The notes below the pieces were generated by a model. The model was not told the DNA's origin. It saw nothing but the letters and a program-made list of their open reading frames with translations, and did no database searches. A stretch of 64,000 nucleotides of DNA from JACRLW01 sp046349595. Lineage in GTDB: Bacteria; Planctomycetota; UBA1135; UBA2386. The translations under genes were made by a program, and so were the position numbers. Shown here in pieces: positions 15,485 through 25,849 of this stretch (positions within the stretch are counted from its first letter, which is position 1; each line of letters opens with the position of its first letter). Location: assembly GCA_046349595.1 (NCBI GenBank), contig JAXMCA010000001.1, forward strand, positions 806,001-870,000, read 5' to 3'.

Positions 15485-16709
15485 GTTCCTCGAGATCGCG
15501 CGCGACCTGTGGCACGAGCGCCGGCGCTACCGCATGGTCGTGCTCGCGCTGACCTGGGGGACGCTCGGACTCACCGTGCTGGTCTCCTTCGGCAACGGCT
15601 TCGAGCGCGCGATGCGCACGGTGCTCGCCCGCTGCGGTGACCGCATGCTGCGACTGACCGCGGGCTCCACGTCCCTGCCGGAGCGCGGGCTGCCCGCCGG
15701 ACGGCTGCTGCAGTTCGACGCGCAGGACGTCGACGACGTGCGCGGCAGTCCGGAGTTGCGCCGGGTCAGTGTCGAGTATGCACTCGGCCTGCGCGTCGCC
15801 GTCGGCGACACCGGCATGAACGCCAACGTGCGCGGCGTGGACCCCTGCTTCGCCGAGCTGCGCGGACTGCCGATCCGCGACGGCGGCCGCTTCCTGTCCC
15901 CGCTCGACGAGCGCGAGCGGCGCCGCGTCGCGGTGATCGGCGAGGATCTCGCACGCAGCCTGTTCCACGGCGCCGATCCGCTCGGTCGCGAGGTCCGCTT
16001 GGGTGACCTGCCGCACCGCATCGTCGGCGTCGTGCCGCGCCTGCCGATGGTCATGAACTACGACGGCGACGATGCCTACAAGCTGTTCGTCCCCGCGGGC
16101 ACCCTGCGCGCGAACTACGCGTTGCGCGCGCCGTCGTACCTGCTGTGCGAGCCCTCGGATCCGCAGGCGAGCGTGGCCGTCGCGTCCGCGCTGCGCGCGC
16201 GACTCGCGCAGCGCATGGGCTTCGATCCCGCCGACGATCGCGCGGTGCCGGTGCGCGACTCGGCGGCCGATGCGCGGCGCATCCTCGCCCTGGTGCTCGG
16301 CACGCGGTTGTTCCTCACCGTGGTCGGCGTGCTGGGCCTGTTCGTCTGCTCGATCGGCATCGCCAACTCGATGATCGCCTTGACCGAAGAACGCATCGCG
16401 GAGATCGGTCTGCGCCGCGCACTCGGCGCGACGCGTCGCCAGATCATGTCGCGTCCCGTCGCCGAGGCCTTCGCCCTGGTCCTGTCGGGCGGCGGCGGTG
16501 GCTTCGTCGTCGCGAGCCTGCTGCTCCTCGGACTCGGCTCGCTGCCGCTCGACGACTCCGCGAGGGGCTACCTCGGTTCACCGATCCCGACTCCGGGGAC
16601 GGCCGCCGCGGTCGCGGTCCTGCTCGGCGTGGTCGCCGCGGTCGCGGCGATCGGTCCGGCGCGGCGCGCGATGGCAGTCGAACCGGTGGAGGCGCTGCGC
16701 CATGACTGA
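15477..16709 (+). CDS. MacB-like ABC transporter permease, second of two
   Basis: About 410 residues with the same architecture as the gene before it: an N-terminal helix (MVVLALTWGTLGLTVLVSFGNG), a periplasmic domain containing GGRFLSPLDERERRRVAVIGEDLARSLFHGADPLGR, and three C-terminal helices with the coupling loop EIGLRRALGATRRQIM and the ending PARRAMAVEPVEALRHD. Its periplasmic domain differs from that of the first permease, as expected for the other half of a heterodimer. It overlaps both neighbours by 8 nt, so translation is probably coupled. Confidence 0.88.
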   Translation: MREFLEIARDLWHERRRYRMVVLALTWGTLGLTVLVSFGNGFERAMRTVLARCGDRMLRLTAGSTSLPERGLPAGRLLQFDAQDVDDVRGSPELRRVSVEYALGLRVAVGDTGMNANVRGVDPCFAELRGLPIRDGGRFLSPLDERERRRVAVIGEDLARSLFHGADPLGREVRLGDLPHRIVGVVPRLPMVMNYDGDDAYKLFVPAGTLRANYALRAPSYLLCEPSDPQASVAVASALRARLAQRMGFDPADDRAVPVRDSAADARRILALVLGTRLFLTVVGVLGLFVCSIGIANSMIALTEERIAEIGLRRALGATRRQIMSRPVAEAFALVLSGGGGGFVVASLLLLGLGSLPLDDSARGYLGSPIPTPGTAAAVAVLLGVVAAVAAIGPARRAMAVEPVEALRHD

Positions 16710-17403
16710 GATCGTCGGCGAGTCGGCCGAGGTGGTGCTGCGCGGCGTCTCGAAGGTCTACGCGCGCGACGGCCAGCCCGTGACCGCGCTGTCCGCGATC
16801 GACCTCGACGTGGTCCGCGGCGAGTACCTCGCGCTCACCGGTCCGAGCGGTTCCGGGAAGTCGACGCTGCTGCACGTGATCGGCTGCCTCGATCAACCGA
16901 CCGCCGGTTCGCTCCGCTCGCGCGGCGAGGACCTCGGCGGTCTCGACGGCGACGCCCTCGCACGCCGCCGCCGCACCCTCGGCTTCGTGTTCCAGGCCTT
17001 CCACCTGGTGCAGGGTCTGAGCGCCGTCGACAACGTCGCGCTGCCGCTGCGCTACGCCGGTGTCGATCCCGCGACCCGACGGCGCCGCGCTCAGGACGTG
17101 CTCGTGCGCGTCGGTCTGGGCGATCGCCTCGGCCATCGACCGAACCAGCTCTCCGGCGGTCAACAGCAGCGGGTCGCCATCGCCCGTGCGCTGGTGGTGG
17201 AGCCGCGCATGCTGCTGTGCGACGAGCCGACCGGCAACCTCGACTCGCAAGCGGGGGCCGAGGTCATCGAACTTCTCGAGGCGCTGTGGCGCGACGGCCG
17301 CACTCTGATCGTGGTGACCCACGACGAGGCCCTCGCCGCGCGTGCGCGACGTCGTCTGCGTATGCGGGACGGACGCATCGAGAGCGACGTCGCGCAGCTA
17401 TGA
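16702..17403 (+). CDS. ABC transporter ATP-binding protein of the MacB/LolD type
   Basis: About 233 residues, the normal size for a free LolD/MacB-like ATPase. All motifs are intact: Walker A TGPSGSGKSTLL, Q-loop FVFQAFHLV, signature LSGGQQQRVAIARAL, Walker B MLLCDEPTGNLD and the switch histidine in VVTHDEAL. It powers the two permeases encoded just upstream. Its stop overlaps the start of the next gene as ATGA. The short length shows that there is no membrane part fused to it. Confidence 0.92.
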   Translation: MTEIVGESAEVVLRGVSKVYARDGQPVTALSAIDLDVVRGEYLALTGPSGSGKSTLLHVIGCLDQPTAGSLRSRGEDLGGLDGDALARRRRTLGFVFQAFHLVQGLSAVDNVALPLRYAGVDPATRRRRAQDVLVRVGLGDRLGHRPNQLSGGQQQRVAIARALVVEPRMLLCDEPTGNLDSQAGAEVIELLEALWRDGRTLIVVTHDEALAARARRRLRMRDGRIESDVAQL

Positions 17404-18203
17404 TCCGCGCCGTGTTCGTGCCCGACGGATTCGTGCGCCGCATCGAGAAGGGCAGCGTCGCGATCCTGCGCAATGAACTCAGTGGCGTCGACGACGAGGT
17501 GCTGTGGCGCCGCGCGGAGGCGCTCGGCGTCGACACCGGCCGGGGCTCGATCTGGCGCACACGCCTGGGCGACCTGGAGTTGGTGATGCGCGACTACCGC
17601 CGCGGCGGGCTGCTGCGCGCGCTGCTGCCCGACGTCTTCGCCTCGCCCAGGCGCGCCTGCCGCGAACTGGAGGTCAGCGTGCTGCTGGCGCGCGCGGGCG
17701 TGCCGACGATCGAGGTGATGGGGGCCGTGGCCCGGCGGCGGGGACCGGGGTGGCAGCTCCGTCTGGTGACCCGCCGACTCGACGGTGCGACCGATCTCGT
17801 CGCCTTCGCCGCGGAGCACCCGCGCCACCGGCACGCTGCGGTGCGCGCCGCCGGGGCGGTGGTGGCCGCGGCCTTCGCCGCCGGACTCGCGCACCCCGAT
17901 CTGCATCCTGCCAACCTGCTCGCACGCCTCGTCGACGACGCGGTGCAGGTCGTGCTCATCGACCTCGACCGCACACGCCTCGTGCCGCGCATCGACGCTC
18001 CGCTCCGCGACGCCATGCTGGTGCGCATGGCGCGCTGGCTGCGCCGGCACGCGCAGGATCTTCCGCTCCGGCCGACGCGCAGCGACCACCTGCGCTTCCT
18101 CGCCGGGATGGGCATGGATCGCGCGGCGCGGCACGTCCTGTGGCCGACATTGGATCGACGTCTTCAGGCGGCACTCCAACGCCGTGGGTTGGCTGCGCGC
18201 TGA
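17400..18203 (+). CDS. LPS-core kinase-like protein (KdkA/WaaP/InaA family)
   Basis: About 267 residues. The kinase-like signatures are VMRDYRRGGLLR in place of the lysine strand, the catalytic loop HPDLHPANLL (H-x-D-L-H-x-x-N) and LIDLDRTRL as the DFG equivalent. This set defines the lipopolysaccharide kinase (Kdo/heptose kinase) family, which phosphorylates inner-core sugars on the cytoplasmic side. It is the last gene of the export operon, overlapping the ATPase gene by ATGA. The placement hints that the exporter may handle an envelope glycolipid, but a different kinase substrate is possible. Confidence 0.8.
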   Translation: MIRAVFVPDGFVRRIEKGSVAILRNELSGVDDEVLWRRAEALGVDTGRGSIWRTRLGDLELVMRDYRRGGLLRALLPDVFASPRRACRELEVSVLLARAGVPTIEVMGAVARRRGPGWQLRLVTRRLDGATDLVAFAAEHPRHRHAAVRAAGAVVAAAFAAGLAHPDLHPANLLARLVDDAVQVVLIDLDRTRLVPRIDAPLRDAMLVRMARWLRRHAQDLPLRPTRSDHLRFLAGMGMDRAARHVLWPTLDRRLQAALQRRGLAAR

Positions 18204-18231
18204 AGGTTCGACGCTCAGAGCTGCCTGCCGC

Positions 18232-18237
18232 TAGATT
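18232..18237 (+). promoter_or_regulatory. Putative -10 box (TAGATT) of the DUF3667 gene
   Basis: GCTAGATT lies 18 nt upstream of the ATG at 18256, an AT-rich spot in otherwise GC-rich DNA and in the same GCTAnnnT context as other candidate promoters here. Confidence 0.4.
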
Positions 18238-18255
18238 GCGCGCCCTCGATCCGTC

Positions 18256-19113
18256 ATGCACGCGGTTCCGTCCGGTGATCCTCCGTCGCCCGAGCGCTGC
18301 CCGAGCTGCGGCGAGATCGTCCGTGGGAGCTTCTGCGGCGACTGCGGCGAGCGGCGTTTCGACGCGGTGCGCGACCACTCGCTCGCGCGGCTGTTCGCCG
18401 AGTTCCTCGAGGGGATCACCAGTCTCGACGGGCGATGGATCCGCTCGTTCCGCACGCTGCTGTTCCGCCCCGGAGTGCTGACCGCCGAGTACCTGCGCGG
18501 CGCGCGCGTGCACTTCCTGCGCCCGGTGCCGCTGTTCTTCGCGACCAGCGTGCTGTTCTACCTGTTCTTCACCAACGCCTACGCGGCTGAGTTCAACGAT
18601 CTCGACCGCGCGATCCACGGCGGCAACCGCATCGCCAACGTGCTCGGCTTCGACGTGCTCGCGCGCCTGCACGAGCGGGCGACGGCGCAGGGACTGACCG
18701 TCGAGGTCCTCGCGGCCACCGTGCGCGAGCGGGCCGGCCAGCAGTCCAAGCTGTTCCTGGCGGCCTTGCTGCCGGCGTGGGGTGCGCTGTCGTGGCTGTG
18801 CTGTCGGCGACGGAGCCGCGGCTTCGTGCCGCACCTGGTCTTCGCGATCCACGCGCTGACCGTCTTCCTGCTCTTCGATCTGGTCTTCCTCCTCGTGCTG
18901 CAGAAGGTGCTCGGCTACCACAGCGTGTCGGACGTGATGTTCGCGCCGCTGCTGATCGCCTTCGCGACCTGGCTCGCGTTTGCTCTGCGTCGCACCTGGT
19001 CGCTCGGTTGGCTCGGCACGCTGGTGCGTGCGCCGCTCCTGCTCGCCGGCTTCATCCTCGCCCTGCTCGTCTACCGCCAGCTCGTCACGATCACCGCCTG
19101 CCTCGGCCTTTGA
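18256..19113 (+). CDS. DUF3667 family zinc-ribbon membrane protein
   Basis: About 285 residues. The N-terminus has a zinc ribbon with two CxxC pairs (CPSCGEIVRGSFCGDCGERR), followed by an amphipathic region (RSFRTLLFRPGVLTAEYLRGARVHFLRP) characteristic of DUF3667, and then five or so transmembrane helices. The biochemical role of this family is not known. It stands alone between the export operon and a 394-bp spacer. Confidence 0.8.
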   Translation: MHAVPSGDPPSPERCPSCGEIVRGSFCGDCGERRFDAVRDHSLARLFAEFLEGITSLDGRWIRSFRTLLFRPGVLTAEYLRGARVHFLRPVPLFFATSVLFYLFFTNAYAAEFNDLDRAIHGGNRIANVLGFDVLARLHERATAQGLTVEVLAATVRERAGQQSKLFLAALLPAWGALSWLCCRRRSRGFVPHLVFAIHALTVFLLFDLVFLLVLQKVLGYHSVSDVMFAPLLIAFATWLAFALRRTWSLGWLGTLVRAPLLLAGFILALLVYRQLVTITACLGL

Positions 19114-19507
19114 TCGTCTTCGCTCCGGTGCTGCGTTCAGTAGCCCGCGCTCGCCGGAAGCTGCACCTCGATCGAGGTCGTCGGCCCACCGGCGAGCGAC
19201 ACCGAATGCGCGCGCCGGGAGGGCGCATGACCCGCCCAAGCCCAGGCTCGTGGACGATCAGGCGAGGAATCCTGCATTCCAATGGCGATCGGGGAGCGAC
19301 TCCTTCGCCTTGCGTGCGCAGAGGGCACTGCGAAGTGTCGAGGTCGCGGTCAGAGCGACCGTTCCGAAGCCCTGAGTAGGCCGTGCGAGCGCACAAAGCG
19401 GGGACCGTCTGCGGGGTATTCCGTGGGAGGACGGGCGGGGATGGACGGCGCCTGGGCGATGCCTATCGTTCTGCGGTCCATCAGGGCTGGAAGCCCAGGA
19501 GGAACCC
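19114..19507. other. Spacer with a possible antisense histidine-kinase remnant
   Basis: No full gene is visible. On the minus strand a short frame ending at 19137 reads HSVSLAGGPTTSIEVQLPAS, which resembles the last strand pair of a histidine-kinase ATPase domain. It has no upstream kinase sequence and would be a decayed fragment at most. The right end carries the promoter and AGGAGG ribosome site of the gene at 19508. Confidence 0.3.
19464..19469 (+). promoter_or_regulatory. Putative -10 box (TATCGT) of the split hydrolase-propeller gene
   Basis: TATCGT stands 38 nt upstream of the GTG at 19508. The implied leader of about 32 nt includes AGGAGGA at 19497-19503. The same hexamer forms the box at 32990-32995. 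Confidence 0.35.
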
Positions 19508-20604
<1,097 letters not shown>

Positions 20605-20605
<1 letters not shown>

Positions 20606-20620
20606 AAGTGGTTTCGTAAA
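20605..20620 (+). repeat. Left terminal inverted repeat of the IS element
   Basis: GAAGTGGTTTCGTAAA. It pairs with the right end at 21449-21464 in 11 of 16 positions. Confidence 0.85.
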
Positions 20621-20638
20621 TCGTACTTGTACTTTTTC

Positions 20639-20670
20639 CCGGATCATGGCATCAGCTGTCCATGATCCGG
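20639..20670 (+). promoter_or_regulatory. Inverted repeat burying the transposase start codon
   Basis: CCGGATCATGG at 20639-20649 is perfectly complementary to CCATGATCCGG at 20660-20670, with a 10-nt loop. The right arm contains the ATG at 20662. In a transcript that enters from outside the element the start would be paired and poorly translated. Protection of this kind against read-through expression is known for other insertion sequences; for this one it is an inference. Confidence 0.6.
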
Positions 20671-21455
20671 ATCACGGATGAGCAGTGGGCTCTGATCGAA
20701 CCACACCTGCCGAAGCTGCCTCGACGCAAGGACGGTCGTGGTCGCCCGTGGCGCAGCGATCGCGAGTGTCTCGACGGCATCCTCTGGATCCTGAAGACGG
20801 GCGCGCAGTGGAAGGCGCTCCCCAAGGAGTTCCCGGGATACGCGACGTGTTGGCGCCGGCTGCGGATGTGGGAAGAGCACGATGTTTGGAAGGACATCTG
20901 GCGAGCAGTGCTCGGCGCCCTCGACGAGAAGGGCCTCCTCGACTGGGAGGAGACGTTTCTCGACGCGACCTTCGTGGCCGCGAAAAAAGGGGCGACGCAG
21001 TCGGCCTCACCAAGAGGGGAAAGGGATCGAAGCTTGCTGTTCTGGTCGTCGGCGAGGGTTTTCCTGTCGGAGTTCAGCTGGCCGCGGCGAACGAAGGCGA
21101 AACGTCGCTCGCGCAACCGACGGTCGAAGAAGTAGCAAGACTCGCCGGTGACGATCCGACGTGCTGGCCGGTTCGTATCATCGCTGACAAGGGGTACGAC
21201 TCCGACGAGCTCCGCGCCGCGTTCGCGAGTGTCGGCATTCAGCTGCTCGCACCTCACCGCTCCAACCGCACGGCGAAGTCGCGGTCCAACGACGGCCGCT
21301 GCATGCGCCGCTACAAGAGGCGCTGGGTCGTCGAGCGATTCTTCGCGTGGCTCAACGGCTTCCGACGACTCATCGTTCGGCACGAGCGTCACTCGCTGAT
21401 GTACCGCGCCTTCGTTCATGTCGCATGCGTCCTCGTCAGCATGAGGGCTTTGTGA
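20662..21455 (+). CDS. IS5-family DDE transposase made by -1 frameshifting
   Basis: The first frame (20662-21135) begins MIRITDEQWALIEPHLP and contains the DUF4096-like N-terminal domain (GRGRPWRSDRECLDGILWILKTGAQWKALP). The second frame, -1 relative to it, runs to 21455 and holds the catalytic core. The junction is A6G4 at 20983-20992; slipping back one base after AAA AAA gives FVAAKKRGDAVGLTKRGKGSKL, which restores the usual family sequence. The catalytic aspartates lie in FLDATFV and IIADKGYDSDEL and the glutamate in RRWVVERFFAWLNGFRRL. Without the slip only a 157-residue N-terminal product is made. Confidence 0.9.
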
Positions 21456-21464
21456 AACTGCCTC
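21449..21464 (-). repeat. Right terminal inverted repeat of the IS element
   Basis: Read on the minus strand: GAGGCAGTTTCACAAA. It overlaps the transposase stop codon (TGA at 21453-21455). Confidence 0.85.
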
Positions 21465-21466
21465 TA

Positions 21467-24400
21467 CGAGAGTTCGCTCAATCTGCTCGACACGCTCGAG
21501 TGGGGTACCTGGCTGAGGCAGGTCGGCTGGGACTACTTCAACGCCTCCTTGATCACCCGCCGGCGAGCGAATCTGCAGTGGCGTCCCCTGATGGGAACCG
21601 TCGCCGACGAGGACACGGTGACCTGCGGTGTCGACTGGCTGCCGATGCTGACCGGAGTGCGAGACTTCGTCGAGCGCGGATTGGTCCCAGCCCTGGCGCA
21701 GCCTGGTCAAGGATCGTCGGAGTTCTACTGGTCGATCATCGACCGCCGGTGTCACGGTGAGGGAGGACGATTCAACACCCCGGTCAGTGGTACCAGCAGC
21801 ACCTGGCTGCCGGACTCCGACAAGGAGATGCTGCCCCTGGTCGTGGCGCACGCCTCCGCCACCAGCAACTTCGCCTTCCCCGAACCACCGCCCTTCCTCA
21901 CCGACGACGGCTCCGAGGATCCTCACGATGTCTTCCTCGCGCGCGGAGTACCGGGCACACCGCCGCCGGCCTACCTGAGCTTGGACACGAGCTTCGGCGA
22001 AGGTGGGCGCACGGCTGGTGCCGGACTGTGCCTGGGTGCGGACGAGTCGTTGAAGAGTGCTGTCATAGGGGGTGTCACCTACGTGTACGCCGGCGACGCC
22101 GATGGCATCGTGCATCGCTTTGCACTCGCGGCTAACCCGGTCGACAACCAGCGTTCCTTTCGCGAGGTCGATCGCAGCGAAGTGCTCGGACTTGGCGCCT
22201 GGGCACTCGCGGTCGGTAGCTTCGACGGGTCGGGGCCACGGGTGGTGGTGGGCACGCTGCGCCACCTGTACCAGCTCGACGCGGTCACCCTGCAGCGCAT
22301 CCCTGGTCGCGAGTACGCGCTCGACTTCGAACACGAGCGGCCGCGGCGGCTACAGGTCGCGGAGGTACACGGCGGCAATCCGTATCCCGAGATCCTGTTC
22401 ACGACCTTTCAGGGTCACCTGATGGTCTTCGATCATCAGTTCCAGCTCCTGACCGACCTCGGTGAGCCGGGCATCCAGGACTTCGTGGTCGGGACCGGCC
22501 AGAGCTTCGCGTGGGCGGGGACCAGCTCGCAGACGCCCATCCACCTGCTCTCGCATCGCGGCCACATCTCCACCATCACGGTGAGCGACAGGGTCGCCCA
22601 GCCGAACGCGCCGCTCGCTGAGCTGCACTACTGGACACAGGGTCAGAAGGGTTGGCCCTTCGACCTGGAGCTGGTTGCGGTGCCGGGTGGATCGCAGGTC
22701 GCGGCGAGCTACGACCTGGATCCGAGGTTTGACGCACCGATCAAGCGCTTCGATGCGGCGAACGTTTCATTGCCGTCTTCGGCGCATCTGGGCAGCGGCA
22801 CGAACTACCAATCCCTCGGCTCGCTCATCGATCTCGAGGCGCTGTACGGCAGCGGCGGTGCGTTGATGGGCTTCGTGTCGACGGTGGGCAACTACCTCAA
22901 CTTCGTTCCCACCGGTTCCTCGCCATCGGCACGCTGGACTCTCTTGTCGACCTTCTCCCCCGCGGATCGGCCTGTGGCGATGCTCGCCGTCGACTTGGTG
23001 CCCTCGATCGCGGGAGATCCGCAGGAGGAAATCGTGGTGTCGACGCTGGCGGGGCATCTGGTTTGGTTCAGGTTGTCGGAGATACCACCCTTCGGCAGCT
23101 TCACGCTGCCACGCCCGTCCCTCCCGCCGCCGCCCGATGCGCCACCGCCGTACCCGCGAACGAACCACTCGCTGGCCGGAGCTTGGGGACTGATCGCGCG
23201 CAAGACGTGGATTCTGAATCCCGACGGCGATCTCTTCCCCGACCATCACATCTACGCCGCGACCCAGGACGGCGAGCTTCACGACATCGCTCCGGCGACG
23301 GGAAACTCGAAGCTGCTCGCGGACATGCGGCATCTGAACGAGGCGCGACAACCTGGGCAACCGCCGTACTACGACGCCATCCAACCCGAGGCGCCGATCC
23401 GTGACTTGATTTGGGTGGATCCGAATTTGACCTCGATCGCGGCGGGACTGCCCGAACTCGTCAAACGGATTCCCCCACTTGGCAATCCCCAGCCTGGTTG
23501 GTGGCTCAATACCAAGCCCTGGCTCAATACGAATTTCGCTTGGTCTTCCCCTGTCTGGTACAAGGACCCGGACCCGCAACCCGGCCTGCCCAGCTTCGGC
23601 AGCGAGCCCTCGCCGGAGCTGCCGGTGTACGACGGCTTCGTGCCCTTGACCGGAGGAGGTGCGGTTGGCTCCTGCGTCGCAGGGCTTCCCTACACCGGTG
23701 AGCGCGACTTCCACTGGTGGCGCGGTGCGCTCGCCCTGTACCCCAACTTGATCCAGGGTGCTTGGTCGGGCAGCACCACCGTCAACGGCAATTGGTACAG
23801 TACCGCAGACACCCAGGGTGCCCCGACCTATGGGCGTGCCGAAGGCGACTGCAAGGACCTGCGGAGCATGATCTCGGACAGCAACGGCACTACCTACGGA
23901 CTGCAGTCGCTTCGTCTGGGGCGCGATGCCGTGGGTCGCGTCATCGTTGCGTCGACTTCGGGCGGAGGCATCGTGCTGCTGCGGCCGTCCTTCGGAGATC
24001 ACGGGAAGCACGGTGAGATCCTGTGGTCGAGCGAGGATCTGCTCCAAGGCCGTACCCAGGCGCTCGACGACGGCCATGGCGTGATGGCGCTCGCCGTGCG
24101 GCAGGTGCCGGGCGCCAGCCCACCGATGGTCGACATCTTTTGCGGCGCGTGCGTCGGCTACCCCGATCCAGCGCAGCTTCCGCCGAGCGGCTACGCCTCG
24201 CATCCCAGCAGCACGATCCGCTGGCTGCGATGGGACGCCAACGGTTCCACCGGCGCGAAGATGACGCAGATGGGGACGATCCTGCACCTCGACCCGAGCG
24301 TCGGTGATGCGCGCGGAGGCTTCGGCCTGTGCGGACTGGCGCTGGGCGACATCGTCCAGGACGCGCAGCATCCCGGCGCCGAACTCGTCGCCACCACCCT

Positions 24401-24587
24401 CGAAGGCGACCTCTTCGTCTTCGACATCGCGTCGGGGAGCATCAATCCCGCTCCGCTGGTACGCACGTGGGTGCCGGGTGCGCTCGGCGCCTACAACGCG
24501 ATCCTCATCGAGGATCTGGACTGGAACCCCGGCAACGAACTCTACGTCGCCGGTTCGCAGGGAATCTGGAAGTGGAGGCAGCCATGA
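21467..24587 (+). pseudogene. 3' part of the IS-disrupted secreted hydrolase-propeller gene
   Basis: This is the continuation of the frame begun at 19508, resuming directly after the right TA. It starts YESSLNLLDTLEWGTWLRQVGWDYFNASLI and needs the upstream part for a start and signal peptide; the internal TTG at 21549 has no good ribosome site. About 1040 codons encode a long region of FG-GAP/VCBS-like propeller strands, such as VYAGDADGIVHRFALA, VVVGTLRHLYQLDA and ELVATTLEGDLFVFD, ending LIEDLDWNPGNELYVAGSQGIWKWRQP. The hydrolase cap or lid region crosses the insertion point. The stop overlaps the ATG of the next gene as ATGA, so that gene's translation may be weakened by the insertion. A truncated paralogue of the tail lies at 2312-2569. 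Confidence 0.85.
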
Positions 24588-25777
24588 AGGCGATCCTATG
24601 CAGGCTCGTCGATGCGGCGCTGGGCGCATTCCTCATCTGTGCGCTGCTCCCAGCGCAGCGCACGATCATCGTCGACCGTGAGAATCGGCCGGGGACGACC
24701 TATATCGATCTGCAGCAGGCGCTGGTGAACTCGCGGTCCGGTGACACGATCATCGTGCGTGCGGTGACGGCGTTCTCGTACATCTACTCTTGCAACTACA
24801 ACATCACCCACAGCCTAAGGCTCGTGTCGGAGGGGAACCTCGCTCCGGTCATCTCCGCAACCGGCGTGATCAGTGCGCCGGCCGGATCACTGGTCGTGAT
24901 CGATAACTTGAACTTCTACGACCCGAGGTGGGCGTCAGGATTCGTGGCATACGGGTCGCACGGTACGGTCCTGCTCTCTCGACTCACAAATGGAGTTGGC
25001 CAGGCGTCCGTCTGCGATCGGATCATCTGGACTGATTGTCGGATGCATTACGGAGTGGGTTCGGTGGTTTACGCCTCGGTAGCCACAGCCTACGTCCTCG
25101 ACTGCGACATGGAGGTGGACTACGCGTGGGAGCAGTTCTGGGGAGGTGCCGGAAGCGTGTTACTGCGGGACCACTCGACGGCATGGGTGGTGAACAGCCG
25201 CCTGAAGGGCGGCAATGCGGGCATTGGCCCGCCGGATTTCGGCATCATCGCAACGTCGGGCTGTCAGGCGCTTTTCGCCGGCCGCAGCGACTGCATCGGC
25301 GGTCGCATGGGCACGATCGGCCCACAACAGCCGGGAATCTTCGGTGTGCCGTCGGTGAGTCCGAACTTTCCCCCGAGCTTCGTGATCCTCGATCCGTTCG
25401 TGACGAGTGCGGCACCGCGCTCGACTTCCGGCTTCGAGTTGGTCCGCGAGATTCCCACGGTTTCCCCCGGCGACGCGATCCGCGGGCAGACCCAGACCAT
25501 CGACCTGATCGGCCCGAGCTCCTCGATCCTCGCCTTGTTCGCGAGCATCCTGACCGAGCGCCCGCCGATCGTCACCGACATGGGGGACATCTGGCTGGAC
25601 CCCGCGACGACCGTCCTGCTGGGCCACGGCGCCGTCGACGCCAACCGCGACCTGCGTCTCAGCGCGCCGATCCCGACACAGCTCAGCCGCGGCGAGGTGC
25701 TGGTCTACCAATCCGCTTCGCTGTCGCCGCAGAACCTCTTCGAACTCAGCCCGCCCGGTTTCGCGGTCGTGCAATGA
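24584..25777 (+). CDS. Secreted beta-helix-like protein (second, intact copy)
   Basis: About 397 residues. The ATG at 24584 follows GGAGG by 5 nt and overlaps the previous stop. The signal peptide ends ICALLPAQ, and the mature protein starts RTIIVDREN. The pattern YIDLQQALVNSRSGDTIIVRA is the usual opening of right-handed parallel beta-helix proteins, in which a first strand is followed by regularly spaced strand-turn units. These are visible as VISAPAGSLVVIDNLNF, FVAYGSHGTVLLSRL, VVYASVATAYVLDC and NSRLKGGNAG. The C-terminal 120 residues (GDAIRGQTQTIDL, DIWLDPATTVLLGHGAVDANRDL) form a conserved module shared with the first copy at 2609-3832. Function unknown; it is probably a cell-surface or secreted partner of the protein encoded upstream. 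Confidence 0.8.
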   Translation: MKAILCRLVDAALGAFLICALLPAQRTIIVDRENRPGTTYIDLQQALVNSRSGDTIIVRAVTAFSYIYSCNYNITHSLRLVSEGNLAPVISATGVISAPAGSLVVIDNLNFYDPRWASGFVAYGSHGTVLLSRLTNGVGQASVCDRIIWTDCRMHYGVGSVVYASVATAYVLDCDMEVDYAWEQFWGGAGSVLLRDHSTAWVVNSRLKGGNAGIGPPDFGIIATSGCQALFAGRSDCIGGRMGTIGPQQPGIFGVPSVSPNFPPSFVILDPFVTSAAPRSTSGFELVREIPTVSPGDAIRGQTQTIDLIGPSSSILALFASILTERPPIVTDMGDIWLDPATTVLLGHGAVDANRDLRLSAPIPTQLSRGEVLVYQSASLSPQNLFELSPPGFAVVQ

Positions 25778-25849
25778 AGCGAACCCACGGCCTCGTCGGG
25801 GTGCTTCGCGCGGATGTGTTTTCGCGGGCGAACCCGTGACACCGACGGC

